DNA of 56,853 nt from Mycobacterium ostraviense (GCF_002705925.1 NZ_NKRE01000001.1:5421781-5478633), one strand, 5' to 3'. Numbered from the stretch's first letter, positions 20,133 to 29,274 are shown. Notes: generated by a model not told the origin, from the letters alone. Translations and numbers: made by a program.

Positions 20133-20987
20133 ATGTTGCGCGTGGCCGTTCCCAACAAGGGCACGTTGAGCGAGCCGGCCACCGAGATCCTGGCCGAAGC
20201 CGGCTATCGGCGCCGCACCGACTCCAAAGACCTGACCGTCGTCGACCCGGCCAACAACGTCGAGTTCTTCTTCCTTCGGCCCAAAGACATCGCCATTTAC
20301 GTGGGTTCGGGAGAGCTCGACTTCGGGATCACGGGACGTGACCTGGTCCGCGATTCCGACGCACCGGTTCGGGAACGTTTGGCCCTGGGCTTCGGGTCGT
20401 CGAGTTTCCGCTACGCCGGTCCCGCCGGGCGTGATTGGACGGCGGCCGACCTGGCCGGAAAGCGGATCGCCACCGCTTATCCGAACCTCGTCCGAAAAGA
20501 CTTGGCCGCCAAGGGCATTGACGCAACCGTGATCCGGCTCGACGGGGCTGTGGAGATTTCGGTGCAACTCGGCGTGGCCGACGCCATCGCCGACGTGGTG
20601 GGCTCCGGTCGCACCCTGAGCCTGCACAATCTCGTGGCATTCGGTGAGCCGCTGTGTGATTCGGAGGCGGTGCTCATCGAAGGCGCCGACCGGGACGGCG
20701 TGGAGCACAGCGAGGCGCGCGATCAGTTGGTCGCCCGGGTGCAAGGCGTGGTGTTCGGCCAGCAGTATCTGATGCTGGACTACGACTGTCCGCGTGCAGT
20801 GCTGCACCAGGCCACCGCGATCACGCCCGGACTGGAGTCGCCGACCATTGCTCCGCTGGCGGATCCGGAATGGGTCGCGGTCCGTGCGCTGGTGCCGCGT
20901 CGCGGCGTCAACGGCGTCATGGACCAGCTTGCCGCCATCGGGGCCAAAGCGATTCTGGCGTCCGATATCAGGTTCTGCCGATTCTGA
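20133..20987 (+). CDS. hisG: ATP phosphoribosyltransferase (long form)
   Basis: 284 residues from the ATG at 20133, equal to M. tuberculosis. It joins ATP and PRPP, the committed and histidine-inhibited step of histidine synthesis. It has the long-form layout: two periplasmic-binding-like catalytic lobes (LRPKDIAIYVGSGELDFGITG, then DGAVEISVQLGVADAIADVVGSGRTL for PRPP) and a C-terminal regulatory domain from about residue 212 (ALVPRRGVNGVMDQL). A GTG at 20127 overlapping the hisE stop is an alternative start adding two residues. Confidence 0.97.
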   Translation: MLRVAVPNKGTLSEPATEILAEAGYRRRTDSKDLTVVDPANNVEFFFLRPKDIAIYVGSGELDFGITGRDLVRDSDAPVRERLALGFGSSSFRYAGPAGRDWTAADLAGKRIATAYPNLVRKDLAAKGIDATVIRLDGAVEISVQLGVADAIADVVGSGRTLSLHNLVAFGEPLCDSEAVLIEGADRDGVEHSEARDQLVARVQGVVFGQQYLMLDYDCPRAVLHQATAITPGLESPTIAPLADPEWVAVRALVPRRGVNGVMDQLAAIGAKAILASDIRFCRF

Positions 20988-21112
20988 CCGCGGTAATGCC
21001 CGGTCGCGCCGGTGCTGTGTTAGCGTCCGCGGTGGGCTGATTGCCGGTGTCATCCATGGGCGGTCTGCCGTATCGTCGCCAGGCTGTTCTTCTGTACCCG
21101 GAAGGGATTGCT

Positions 21113-21598
21113 GTGACGCACGCACTCGTCCTCGTCTTGGCTTTATTGATCGGCGTGGTCGCCGGGTTGCGATCGGTGACCGCTCCCGCGGCAGTCTCCT
21201 GGGCCGGCTACCTCGGCTGGTTCCCAACGCTGCAGCACAGCTGGGCATCCTGGGTGGGCAACATCGTGACGGTGGTGGCCCTCAGCGTCCTTGCGGTCGC
21301 CGAACTGGTCAACGACAAGCTCCCCAAGACGCCGCCGCGCACCGCCGCGCCGGTGTTCGCGGTCCGCATCATCCTGGGCGGGTTCGCCGGTGCGGTGATC
21401 GGCACCGCCTGGGGCTACAAATTCGGCGGACTCGGTGCCGGCGTTGTCGGTGCGGTACTGGGTACGTTGGGTGGCTTTCACGCGCGCCGTCGGCTGGTAG
21501 CCGCCAGCGGCGGCCGCGACCTGCCGATCGCGCTACTCGAGGATTCGGTCGCCGTGTTGGGCGGATTCGCCGTCGTCGCGTCGGCGGCCGCACTATGA
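21113..21598 (+). CDS. DUF4126 membrane protein, Rv2120c-like
   Basis: 161 residues from the GTG at 21113, with GGAAGGG about 7 bases upstream (160 residues in M. tuberculosis). Four to five hydrophobic segments are visible: LVLVLALLIGVVAGL, IVTVVALSVLAVAEL, FAGAVIGTAWGYKFGG with GAGVVGAVLGTLGGF, and VAVLGGFAVVASAAA. LRSVTAPAAVSWA matches the DUF4126 family start. Function is unknown. The stop overlaps the ATG of the next flavoprotein gene (ATGA), so the two are translationally coupled. Confidence 0.85.
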   Translation: MTHALVLVLALLIGVVAGLRSVTAPAAVSWAGYLGWFPTLQHSWASWVGNIVTVVALSVLAVAELVNDKLPKTPPRTAAPVFAVRIILGGFAGAVIGTAWGYKFGGLGAGVVGAVLGTLGGFHARRRLVAASGGRDLPIALLEDSVAVLGGFAVVASAAAL

Positions 21599-22974
21599 CG
21601 CAGCGGTTCGACTCGATCATCGTCGGTGCCGGCCAGGCCGGCCCGCCGTTGGCCGGCCGCCTGACGGGTGCAGGTCAGCGGGTCGCCCTCGTGGAACGCA
21701 AGCTGATCGGCGGCACCTGCGTCAACAACGGCTGCATCCCCACCAAGACGCTGGTGGCCAGCGCCCACGCGGCCCATGTGGCCCGCCGCGGCGGCGAATA
21801 CGGGATCGGCACGGGAGCGGTCAGCGTGGACATGGCGAAAGTCAAGGCCCGCAAAGACGGCGTCATGCTCAATGACCGCAAGGCCGTCGAGGACTGGTTG
21901 GAAAGCATGGACGGCTGCACCGTGGTCCGCGGGCACGCCCGATTCGAGGATCCGCACACACTGCGAGTCGGCGATCAGCTGCTGCAAGCCGACCAGATCT
22001 TCCTCAACGTCGGGGGCCGCGCCGTGGCGCCCAACATTCCCGGGCTGGCCGACGTCGAGTTCCTCACCAACGTGTCCATCCTCGAACTCGACACGCTGCC
22101 TGAGCATCTGGTGATCGTCGGCGGAAGCTACATCGCGCTGGAGTTCGCCCAGATGTATCGCCGCTTCGGAGCAAAGGTGACCGTCGTGGAGCGCGGCCCA
22201 CGCCTGGCGTCTCGCGAAGACGAGGATGTCTCTGCGACCATCAGGGAGATCATCGAAGCCGAGGGGATCGATATCGTCGTCAACGCCGACGATGTACGAC
22301 TTGCCAAGAGGAACAACGGTTTCGGGGGCTTCGAGCTGACTCCCAGTGCCGGTGCCGCAGCCATCGCGGGTAGTCACCTGCTGCTGGCGGTAGGCCGGAA
22401 ACCCAACACCGACGACTTGGGCCTGGATGCGGCCGGTGTGCAGACCGACGCCCGCGGCTACATCGTGGTCGATGATCAGCTCAAGACCACGGTCGACCAC
22501 ATCTGGGCGCTGGGCGACTGTAACGGCAAGGGCGCCTTCACCCATACGTCGTTCAACGACTACGAGATCGTCGCCGCCAACCTGCTCGACGGGGATCCGC
22601 GTCGCGTGAGCGACCGTATCCTCACCTACGCCCTCTATATCGACCCGCCGCTGGGGCGCGCCGGAATGACCGTCGCTCAGGTTCGTGCGTCGGGCCGCAA
22701 GGCGCTGGTCGGTAAGCGGCCGATGACCAAAGTCGGTCGGGCCGTGGAAAAGGGTGAGACGCAAGGCTTTATGAAAATCGTGGTCGACGCGGACACCCAC
22801 CAGATCTTGGGTGCGGCCATCCTTGGCGTCGGGGGAGACGAGGTCATCCACGCCATCCTGGACGTCATGTCGGCAAAAGCGCCCTACACCACGCTGTCGC
22901 GGACAATGCACATCCACCCCACGGTCAGCGAACTCGTTCCCACGATGCTGCAGGAGATGGAGCCACTGGATTAG
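21595..22974 (+). CDS. MerA-like FAD/NAD(P) disulfide oxidoreductase
   Basis: 459 residues. Motifs in order: FAD-binding VGAGQAGPPLAGRL; redox-active pair CVNNGC (Cys42 and Cys47) with IPTKTL; NAD(P)-binding VIVGGSYIALEFA; second FAD contact HIWALGDCNGKG; C-terminal dimer motif HIHPTVSELVPTML, whose first His is the proton-relay residue of this class. It resembles mercuric-reductase-like proteins but lacks the N-terminal heavy-metal domain and the C-terminal vicinal cysteines, so mercury reduction is unlikely. The substrate is unknown. The ATG overlaps the DUF4126 stop. I do not recall this gene between Rv2120c and Rv2119 in H37Rv. Confidence 0.88.
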   Translation: MTQRFDSIIVGAGQAGPPLAGRLTGAGQRVALVERKLIGGTCVNNGCIPTKTLVASAHAAHVARRGGEYGIGTGAVSVDMAKVKARKDGVMLNDRKAVEDWLESMDGCTVVRGHARFEDPHTLRVGDQLLQADQIFLNVGGRAVAPNIPGLADVEFLTNVSILELDTLPEHLVIVGGSYIALEFAQMYRRFGAKVTVVERGPRLASREDEDVSATIREIIEAEGIDIVVNADDVRLAKRNNGFGGFELTPSAGAAAIAGSHLLLAVGRKPNTDDLGLDAAGVQTDARGYIVVDDQLKTTVDHIWALGDCNGKGAFTHTSFNDYEIVAANLLDGDPRRVSDRILTYALYIDPPLGRAGMTVAQVRASGRKALVGKRPMTKVGRAVEKGETQGFMKIVVDADTHQILGAAILGVGGDEVIHAILDVMSAKAPYTTLSRTMHIHPTVSELVPTMLQEMEPLD

Positions 22975-23622
22975 GGCGGCGCTGATCGAGTGGCCCGAGT
23001 TGTAGGACGCAACTGCGATTTTCCCATCAGCCGCATCAGGCTGCTCGGGTTTGGGGTGTTGGTCGTGTCCGCCCTACTCGGAAATTCATGGTGACCACGA
23101 ATGCTGCTGGTCAACGATGTCGTCTTGCGCAGTCTTGGCTGCCTGGCTCTGTTTTCGGCACACCTTGGGCTCTGTTTTTCGGCACGCCGATACCGTACCT
23201 TCGCTCAACCCTCTTGTGATGGCAGGCGTTCGGATATGTCTCACGTGCTGACCGAGTCGGCTGTCATGCCGCTGCATCGAGTGTGCAGTGACGGCTCTGA
23301 GAGTGTATGCAGGGCGGGAAAATCCACGGTCGGCCCGCCCTGACGGCACACTCGGCGCCGTCAGCGCACACTCGGCGCCGTCAGCGCACACTCGGCGCCG
23401 CCAGCCACGCACCCAACCGCACCAGCACGCGATTTCCATCTCTCCACACCGGGGCGCAGCCCCACAACCGCTTTCGGCGACAAATCCATTGCGTCCCTTA
23501 GCTTGTCGCTGAAAGGCGGGCATTTCTGATGAGTCAACGCGCATCGGGTCGGCCAGAGACCAATGTGAAAGATGTGATTGCCGGGCCCAGGACTCCGTTG
23601 AGCGCGTGTCGCCACCATCGGA
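22975..23622 (+). other. 648-base gap without a supported gene
   Basis: No reading frame here shows protein-like composition or a recognisable family. It holds a short direct repeat at about 23143-23190 (the phrase CTCTGTTTTCGGCAC, near-duplicated about 26 bases on) and the 20-bp periodic repeat listed separately. The latter has imperfect inverted partners at about 23278-23300. It lies between the end of the MerA-like gene and a dead thioesterase gene, so it may be scar tissue from lost genes. Confidence 0.6.
23346..23402 (+). repeat. 20-bp periodic repeat, three copies
   Basis: The unit GCACACTCGGCGCCGTCAGC begins at 23346, 23366 and 23386 (the last incomplete). The upstream stretch at about 23278 (GAGTGTGCAGTGACGGC) is an imperfect reverse complement, so the region can form a large hairpin. 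The GAGTGTGC core and the 20-base period are shared with the array at 7897-7988, so both belong to one dispersed family. Confidence 0.8.
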
Positions 23623-24428
23623 CTAGCCCGGCATCCGGCGCTGGACGAGGAGCGTCTGAGCCGAGGTGCCGATGAAGCCGGCCTTGTCGTAGACCTCCGC
23701 GGTGGTCACTCCCACGCCATCCGGCCCGACCGATGCGCGCGCCCGCAGCGCGAAATCGTCGCCGACCGGAAGCCGATACAGGTGCACCACGGTGTCGGTG
23801 TTCATGAACACGAACTGATTCGGGTCCAGGACCGCACCGACACCGTTGGCGCAGTCCACCACGACCGCAAGCCGTTGCAGCGCCGTGGCGGGGTCGGTGT
23901 CGACAATGTGTGCCATCGGGGTGAACCAGGACACGGCGCCCGATTGGCCGCCGGATTGTTGTGGGCGCCAGCTGACCGCATCGAAATAGCCGCCAGCGTC
24001 GGCGAAGACGCCCGGAAGGGGCTCGGCGGGTCCTTCCACCACCGCCGGGTACCGCTCCGACGCGACGTCGGCGGTGTCACTGACCGCTCACAGCCAGGCC
24101 GTCACCCGGGCCACCGCCCGCGCGGGTATCCGCCCTCGCGATCGGCGTGCAGTTCGGCGACCATCAGGCAGACCCGCTACCCCGGGCGTTCCACCCAGGC
24201 CCTGGCCCGCACCGGGGCCACCGGGATCGACCCGAGGATGTCGAGGTTGAGCCTGCCCATCCGCAGGCCCGACCCCGCCGACAGTTCTTCGATCAGCTTG
24301 GTCAGCAGGGCCAACGGCGGTGAGCCATGCTGGATTTCGGGGTTCCAGTTGCTTCGCGTGTAGTCGGTGGAGTCAAAGGCCTGATAGTCACCGTCGTCGC
24401 CGAGCCGACGGTAGAAGCAACCGTTCAT
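23623..24428 (-). pseudogene. Broken acyl-CoA thioesterase (TesB-like)
   Basis: Reading from the ATG at 24428, the protein starts MNGCFYRRLGDD and continues to ARAWVERPG, where a TAG (24177-24179) stops it. The next stretch (VAELHADREGGYP) stays in frame, a frameshift follows near 24120, and a TGA at 24088-24090 interrupts the shifted frame. The C-terminal half (from VVEGPAEPLPGV to LLVQRRMPG) is open. Together the pieces match a two-hotdog thioesterase of about 265 residues. Three separate lesions make this a true pseudogene rather than one sequencing error. Its ATG overlaps the stop of the RecB-like gene (ATGA), a relic of coupling. Confidence 0.8.
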
Positions 24429-25294
24429 GCCGCCGGTTCGGTCGGACGCGAAACGGTGTCGGCGCTGGCGTAATTCGGCCACCCGGGGTATGGCGGTGGC
24501 GTCCCGCCGAAGGCCGGGCAATGCACCTGATGCGGGCACCAATCGCATAGCCGCGACGGATTCGGACGGAAATCTCCTGATCTGCCAGTGGATTGGATCG
24601 CACGCCAGATCGCCATCAGGGTCTTCTCGAAACGCAGCAGTTCGTCACGGTCCGGCGAGTAATCCAGCACCTGGCCGTCAGCTAGGTAGATGAGTCGCAA
24701 CCGGGCGGGCAGCACGCCACGCGACCGAAACAGCGCCACCCCGTAGAACTTCATTTGAAAGAGGGCTTTGAACTCGGCCAGCGCCCGCGCGGCCGGCGGC
24801 GCCTTACCCGTCTTGTAGTCGACCACCCGCAACTCGCCGGTCGCGGCGACGTCGATCCGGTCGATGTAGCCGCGCAACAGCGTGCCGTCGGCCAGCTCCA
24901 CCTCCACGCGTTGCTCGCAGCACTGCGGGTCGAACCGCGTCGGGTCTTCCAGCCGGTAATACCCGGACAGCAAGGCGCGCGCCTCGTCGAGCAATTCCTG
25001 TGGTCGCAGTTCACCGGCCAGGTCCGGCTCACCGGCGATCACCTGCTCCCAGGCCGACTCCACGAGCAACCTCGCGGTCTCCGGGCCGCGCTGCACCGCG
25101 GGCAGCGCGTAGAGCTGCTCGAGCGCGGCGTGCACCACCGATCCGCACAGCTGCGGCGCCGACGGGGCCTCGGGTAACCGGTCGATCGCCCGGAACCGGT
25201 ACAGCAGCGGACATTGCTTGAAATCGGCCGCCCGCGACGGCGACAGCGCCGGCCGGATCCCCAGATCCGTGCGGGGTGTCGGCTGGTCCGCCAT
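24425..25294 (-). CDS. RecB-like PD-(D/E)XK nuclease with iron-sulfur cysteines, Rv2119-like
   Basis: 289 residues. The nuclease core is visible as CGSVVHAALEQLY, then GYIDRIDV (active Asp) and LRVVDYKTGK (Asp-x-Lys). Four cysteines, Cys28 near the N-terminus and Cys250, Cys253 and Cys259 in CDWCPHQVHC, have the spacing of the 4Fe-4S cluster that staples the AddB/RecB/Cas4-type nuclease domain. It is a stand-alone nuclease domain without a helicase. It probably takes part in DNA end processing, but no partner is encoded nearby. It is divergent from trmI. Length is close to the 278 of Rv2119. Confidence 0.9.
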   Translation of the reverse strand: MADQPTPRTDLGIRPALSPSRAADFKQCPLLYRFRAIDRLPEAPSAPQLCGSVVHAALEQLYALPAVQRGPETARLLVESAWEQVIAGEPDLAGELRPQELLDEARALLSGYYRLEDPTRFDPQCCEQRVEVELADGTLLRGYIDRIDVAATGELRVVDYKTGKAPPAARALAEFKALFQMKFYGVALFRSRGVLPARLRLIYLADGQVLDYSPDRDELLRFEKTLMAIWRAIQSTGRSGDFRPNPSRLCDWCPHQVHCPAFGGTPPPYPGWPNYASADTVSRPTEPAA

Positions 25295-25367
25295 GCTCGC
25301 AGCCTAGGACCGGACACTGACAACCCCGGACACCGGCTACGGCGAGTCGGCTGGCACGCTAGACGGC

Positions 25368-26210
25368 GTGTCAGCAACCGGTCCCTTCGCCGCCGGCGAA
25401 CGCGTGCAGCTGACCGACGCCAAGGGCCGCCACTACACGATGGTGCTCACCCCGGGCAGCGAGTTCCACACCCACCGCGGCTCGATCGCCCACGATGCGG
25501 TAATCGGGCTGCAGCAGGGCAGCGTGGTCAAATCCATTAACGGCGCCCCGTTCCTGGTGCTGCGCCCGCTGCTGGTCGACTACGTGATGTCGATGCCGCG
25601 CGGCCCACAGGTGATCTACCCCAAGGACGCCGCTCAGATCGTGCATGAGGGCGATATCTTTCCCGGGGCCCGGGTGCTGGAAGCCGGCGCCGGGTCGGGC
25701 GCGCTGACCCTGTCGTTGTTGCGGGCGGTCGGGCCCGAGGGCCAGGTGATCTCCTACGAGCAGCGCGCCGACCATGCCGAACACGCCTGTCGCAACGTGA
25801 CGACTTTCTACGTCGGGGCTCCGCAGAACTGGCGGCTGATCGTGGGCGACGTCGCCGACTCCGACCTGCCCGACGGCTCGGTCGACCGGGCCGTGCTGGA
25901 CATGCTGGCGCCCTGGGAGGTGCTGGACTCGGTGTCACGGCTGGTGTCAGCCGGCGGGGTGCTGGTGATCTACGTGGCTACCGTCACCCAACTTTCGACG
26001 GTCGTGGAGGCGCTGCGCGCCCAACAGCTTTGGACCGAGCCACGATCGTGGGAGACGTTGCAGCGCGGCTGGAACGTCGTCGGGCTGGCCGTGCGGCCCC
26101 AGCATTCGATGCGCGGCCACACCGCATTCCTGGTGTCCGCGCGCCGGCTGGCGCCCGGAGCTGTCGCACCGGCGCCGCTTGGACGCAAGCGCCCCGGGCG
26201 TGACGGTTAA
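25368..26210 (+). CDS. trmI: tRNA (adenine-58-N1)-methyltransferase
   Basis: 280 residues, equal to Rv2118c. It methylates A58 in the T-loop of tRNA using S-adenosylmethionine, and works as a homotetramer. An N-terminal beta domain (residues 1-75) is followed by a Rossmann methyltransferase domain: VLEAGAGSGALTLSLL (cofactor loop), GQVISYEQR (acidic ribose contact), and AVLDMLAPWE (active-site region). The GTG at 25368 is the start. It converges on the DUF503 gene, four bases apart. Confidence 0.95.
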   Translation: MSATGPFAAGERVQLTDAKGRHYTMVLTPGSEFHTHRGSIAHDAVIGLQQGSVVKSINGAPFLVLRPLLVDYVMSMPRGPQVIYPKDAAQIVHEGDIFPGARVLEAGAGSGALTLSLLRAVGPEGQVISYEQRADHAEHACRNVTTFYVGAPQNWRLIVGDVADSDLPDGSVDRAVLDMLAPWEVLDSVSRLVSAGGVLVIYVATVTQLSTVVEALRAQQLWTEPRSWETLQRGWNVVGLAVRPQHSMRGHTAFLVSARRLAPGAVAPAPLGRKRPGRDG

Positions 26211-26214
26211 CGTG

Positions 26215-26520
26215 CTAGTCGTCTTGCCAATCGTCACTGCGGTGCAGACCCCGGCGCACCGACAGCAACTCGAACTCGGGGTGTGCGGCGACCAGCCGTT
26301 CGGCCGCGTCGAGGACGTCGACGGCGTGACTGCGGTCGCCGGACACCGTGGCCACTCCGATGCCGGCGCGACGGTAGAGATCTCGCGAGCCGGTCTCGGC
26401 TGCCGACACGCTGAACTTGCGCTGCAGCTCGGCGACGACGGGACGAACCACCGACCGTTTCTGTTTGAGTGATCGCACGTCGCCCAGCAGCACGTCGAAT
26501 TCGAGCCAGCCGATCCACAT
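26215..26520 (-). CDS. DUF503 family protein, Rv2117-like
   Basis: 101 residues from the ATG at 26520 (97 in M. tuberculosis). DUF503 marks: the start MWIGWLEFDVLLGDVRSLKQ, then KRSVVRPVVAELQRKFSVSAAE. Small soluble alpha/beta protein; the role is unknown, although Firmicute relatives lie beside ribosome-binding factor genes. It is eight bases downstream of lppK, so the two are co-transcribed. Confidence 0.9.
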   Translation of the reverse strand: MWIGWLEFDVLLGDVRSLKQKRSVVRPVVAELQRKFSVSAAETGSRDLYRRAGIGVATVSGDRSHAVDVLDAAERLVAAHPEFELLSVRRGLHRSDDWQDD

Positions 26521-26528
26521 CTGCGTGC

Positions 26529-27137
26529 TCAGCCCGACGGCGTCGGAGACGGCGGGTCGGGTTCCGGGGCCGGGGCCGGGCTTGGTTCCGGGGCCGGCGC
26601 CGGGCCGGGAGCTGGTGACGAGACTCGAGAACTGCTGAGGGCCAACAGCATCTCCGCGGTTCGCCGGGATAGCTGCCAGCCGCCCTGGCCGGGTTTGAAC
26701 TCCATCGGGAAGGTGAACTCGTGATTGTCGGGTTTGGCTGTGTTGACGACGATGGTGGCCGTCACGTCGGCCGGGTTCACGTCCGACCACGCGATGTTGC
26801 TCGCCGCGAAACTCAACGGCAGGTAGCCGCCGTCTCGGGCAGCGGTGGTGAACCGGTCTAGGGCGGCGGCCGTCTCCGGGGATGCGTCCTCGACGAGGTT
26901 TACCTTGTCGGCTCCGGCGACCGCCGGGTCGGCCAGTCGGGACAACACCTCGACCAAGGCGTCAGGGGAAGGCAGGGAAGCGGCCGGCTTTGGGGCGACC
27001 ACGGTGGATGTGGCGGGGGGCACCGACGGGGCAGCGGAGGTCGCGGACTCGTGCCGCGAACACCCCGAGAGCCCCGTCGCCGACACGATGGCAACGACGC
27101 TCGCGGCGATGCAGGCTCTGCAGAGGTGACGATGCAT
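26529..27137 (-). CDS. lppK: Lipoprotein LppK, MTB12/CFP2-like
   Basis: 202 residues from the ATG at 27137. Signal peptide with lipobox LSGC (Cys26). The central domain (about 55-160) resembles the secreted antigen MTB12/CFP2: VLSRLADPAVAGADKVNLVED, GYLPLSFAASNI, and GGWQLSRRTAEMLLAL follow its pattern closely. The C-terminal 30 residues are a Pro-Ala-Glu repeat tail. The protein should be anchored on the outside of the plasma membrane; function is unknown. A longer frame from 27200 would put non-signal sequence before the lipobox and is rejected. Confidence 0.88.
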   Translation of the reverse strand: MHRHLCRACIAASVVAIVSATGLSGCSRHESATSAAPSVPPATSTVVAPKPAASLPSPDALVEVLSRLADPAVAGADKVNLVEDASPETAAALDRFTTAARDGGYLPLSFAASNIAWSDVNPADVTATIVVNTAKPDNHEFTFPMEFKPGQGGWQLSRRTAEMLLALSSSRVSSPAPGPAPAPEPSPAPAPEPDPPSPTPSG

Positions 27138-27153
27138 CCAGTAGCTGGCCCGG

Positions 27154-27270
27154 CTATCGGCGATACACGGCGAGTCGCGGAAAGGAAGCCCACACTGCAA
27201 TGGACGTCACACCGCCGGCTCCGACACCGATGCGAGCGCCGGCCGCGCTGGCCGTGGCAAGGGATTTCAC
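27154..27270 (-). pseudogene. Orphan signal-peptide remnant of an MTB12-like gene
   Basis: A GTG at 27270 with GAAAGGAG about 10 bases upstream opens a 38-codon frame starting MKSLATASAAGARIG and continuing GAGGVTSIAV, the signal-peptide style of MTB12/CFP2. The mature domain is absent and the frame stops at 27154-27156. Only the 5' end of a secreted paralogue of lppK seems to survive. It may still be translated as a tiny peptide, or its promoter may now serve lppK. Confidence 0.5.
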
Positions 27271-27431
27271 GGTGGCGGGGCTCCTTTCGATCGGGCCGAG
27301 TGGAAGCCGAGATTACCAGCGCGAAACAACTTGTTATTTCCGGCGGCATTTGGTTCCGCACATGAACTCGCCATGGCCGGTAGCGTTGAGGTATCCGCCG
27401 CACCGCTCCCGGTGCGGGAAAGGAGGGCAAC

Positions 27432-29270
27432 ATGGCTGAATCAGAGCGTTCTGAAGCATTCGGGACACCCCGCGATATGCCCCTGCCCAGCATCGATGCT
27501 GCTGAACTAGAACAGCTGCGGCGTGAAGCCGCGCTACTGCGCGAACAACTGGAGAACGCGCTCGCACACCAGAGCCCGTCGCGACCCGCCCGCGATGTGC
27601 ATCAGCTCGAAGCCCGTATCGACTCCCTTGCCGCGCGCAATTCGAAATTAATGGAAACTCTTAAAGAAGCGCGCCAGCAATTACTGGCGCTGCGTGAAGA
27701 GGTCGACCGGCTGGGGCAGCCGCCCAGCGGCTACGGCGTGCTGCTGGGCACCCACGACGACGACACCGTCGACGTCTTCACGTCGGGTCGCAAGATGCGC
27801 CTGACATGCTCTCCGAACATCGACGCCAAGTCCCTCAAGAAGGGCCAAACGGTCCGGCTCAACGAGGCGTTGACCGTCGTCGAGGCCGGCAGGTTCGAAT
27901 CGGTAGGCGAGATTTCCACCTTGCGTGAGATCCTCGCCGATGGTCACCGGGCCCTGGTGGTCGGCCACGCCGACGAGGAACGCATTGTGTGGCTGGCCGA
28001 GCCGTTGGTCGCCGAGGACCTGCCCGACGGCGTTCCCTCTAACGATGGGGCTCTCAACGACGACACCCGCCCGCGCAAACTGCGCCCCGGCGACTCGCTG
28101 TTGGTCGACACCAAAGCCGGGTATGCCTTCGAGCGCATCCCCAAAGCCGAGGTCGAGGACCTGGTGCTGGAAGAGGTGCCGGATGTCAGCTACGAGGACA
28201 TCGGTGGCCTGACTCGCCAGATCGAACAGATCCGCGACGCGGTGGAACTGCCCTTCTTGCACAAGGAGCTGTACCGCGAGTACGCGCTGCGCCCGCCAAA
28301 GGGCGTGTTGTTGTACGGCCCGCCGGGCTGCGGTAAAACCTTGATCGCCAAGGCGGTGGCCAACTCCCTGGCCAAGAAGATGGCCGAGGTTCGCGGCGAC
28401 GACGCCCGCGAGGCCAAGTCGTACTTCCTCAACATCAAGGGCCCCGAACTGCTGAACAAGTTCGTCGGCGAGACCGAGCGCCACATCCGGCTGATCTTCC
28501 AGCGGGCGCGGGAGAAGGCCTCCGAAGGCACGCCGGTGATCGTGTTCTTCGACGAGATGGACTCGATCTTCCGCACCCGCGGCACCGGGGTCTCCTCCGA
28601 TGTCGAGACAACGGTGGTCCCGCAGTTGCTCAGCGAGATCGACGGGGTGGAAGGGCTGGAGAACGTCATCGTGATCGGCGCCTCCAACCGCGAGGACATG
28701 ATTGACCCGGCGATCCTGCGGCCCGGACGTCTCGACGTGAAGATCAAGATCGAACGCCCGGATGCTGAAGCGGCGCAAGACATCTTCTCGAAGTACCTGA
28801 CCGAGGCGCTGCCGTTGCACGCCGACGACCTCGCCGAGTTCGGCGGCGACCGCACCGTCTGCATCAAGGCGATGATCGAGAAAGTCGTCGAGCGGATGTA
28901 CGCCGAGATCGACGACAACCGGTTCCTGGAGGTCACCTACGCCAACGGTGACAAGGAAGTCATGTACTTCAAGGACTTCAACTCCGGGGCAATGATCCAA
29001 AACGTCGTCGACCGGGCGAAGAAGAACGCGATCAAGTCGGTGCTTGAAACGGGGCAGCCCGGCCTGCGCATCCAGCACCTGCTCGACTCGATCGTCGACG
29101 AGTTCGCCGAGAACGAGGACCTGCCCAACACCACCAACCCCGATGACTGGGCGCGGATTTCGGGCAAGAAGGGCGAGCGGATCGTCTACATCCGCACCCT
29201 GGTCACCGGCAAGTCGTCGAGCGCCAGCCGGGCTATCGACACCGAGTCGAACCTGGGCCAGTACCTGTAG
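27432..29270 (+). CDS. mpa: Mycobacterial proteasome ATPase Mpa (ARC)
   Basis: 612 residues (609 in M. tuberculosis). Hexameric AAA ATPase that binds Pup, unfolds pupylated proteins and feeds them into the 20S proteasome. N-terminal coiled coil (about 15-90, recruits Pup), two OB domains (about 95-240), AAA domain with Walker A GPPGCGKT (Lys302), Walker B VFFDEMD (Asp374, Glu375), and arginine finger region ILRPGRLD. The last three residues are Gln-Tyr-Leu, the motif that docks into the proteasome and opens its gate. A strong site AAAGGAGGG precedes the ATG at 27432. The 20S genes are 5 kb downstream. Confidence 0.98.
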   Translation: MAESERSEAFGTPRDMPLPSIDAAELEQLRREAALLREQLENALAHQSPSRPARDVHQLEARIDSLAARNSKLMETLKEARQQLLALREEVDRLGQPPSGYGVLLGTHDDDTVDVFTSGRKMRLTCSPNIDAKSLKKGQTVRLNEALTVVEAGRFESVGEISTLREILADGHRALVVGHADEERIVWLAEPLVAEDLPDGVPSNDGALNDDTRPRKLRPGDSLLVDTKAGYAFERIPKAEVEDLVLEEVPDVSYEDIGGLTRQIEQIRDAVELPFLHKELYREYALRPPKGVLLYGPPGCGKTLIAKAVANSLAKKMAEVRGDDAREAKSYFLNIKGPELLNKFVGETERHIRLIFQRAREKASEGTPVIVFFDEMDSIFRTRGTGVSSDVETTVVPQLLSEIDGVEGLENVIVIGASNREDMIDPAILRPGRLDVKIKIERPDAEAAQDIFSKYLTEALPLHADDLAEFGGDRTVCIKAMIEKVVERMYAEIDDNRFLEVTYANGDKEVMYFKDFNSGAMIQNVVDRAKKNAIKSVLETGQPGLRIQHLLDSIVDEFAENEDLPNTTNPDDWARISGKKGERIVYIRTLVTGKSSSASRAIDTESNLGQYL

Positions 29271-29274
29271 CGCT

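Noticed and set aside
21595..22974. Mercuric reductase proper
   Set aside because: Lacks the heavy-metal domain and the C-terminal cysteine pair, and no mer genes are nearby.
23346..23402. CRISPR array
   Set aside because: Tandem 20-bp repeats without spacers.
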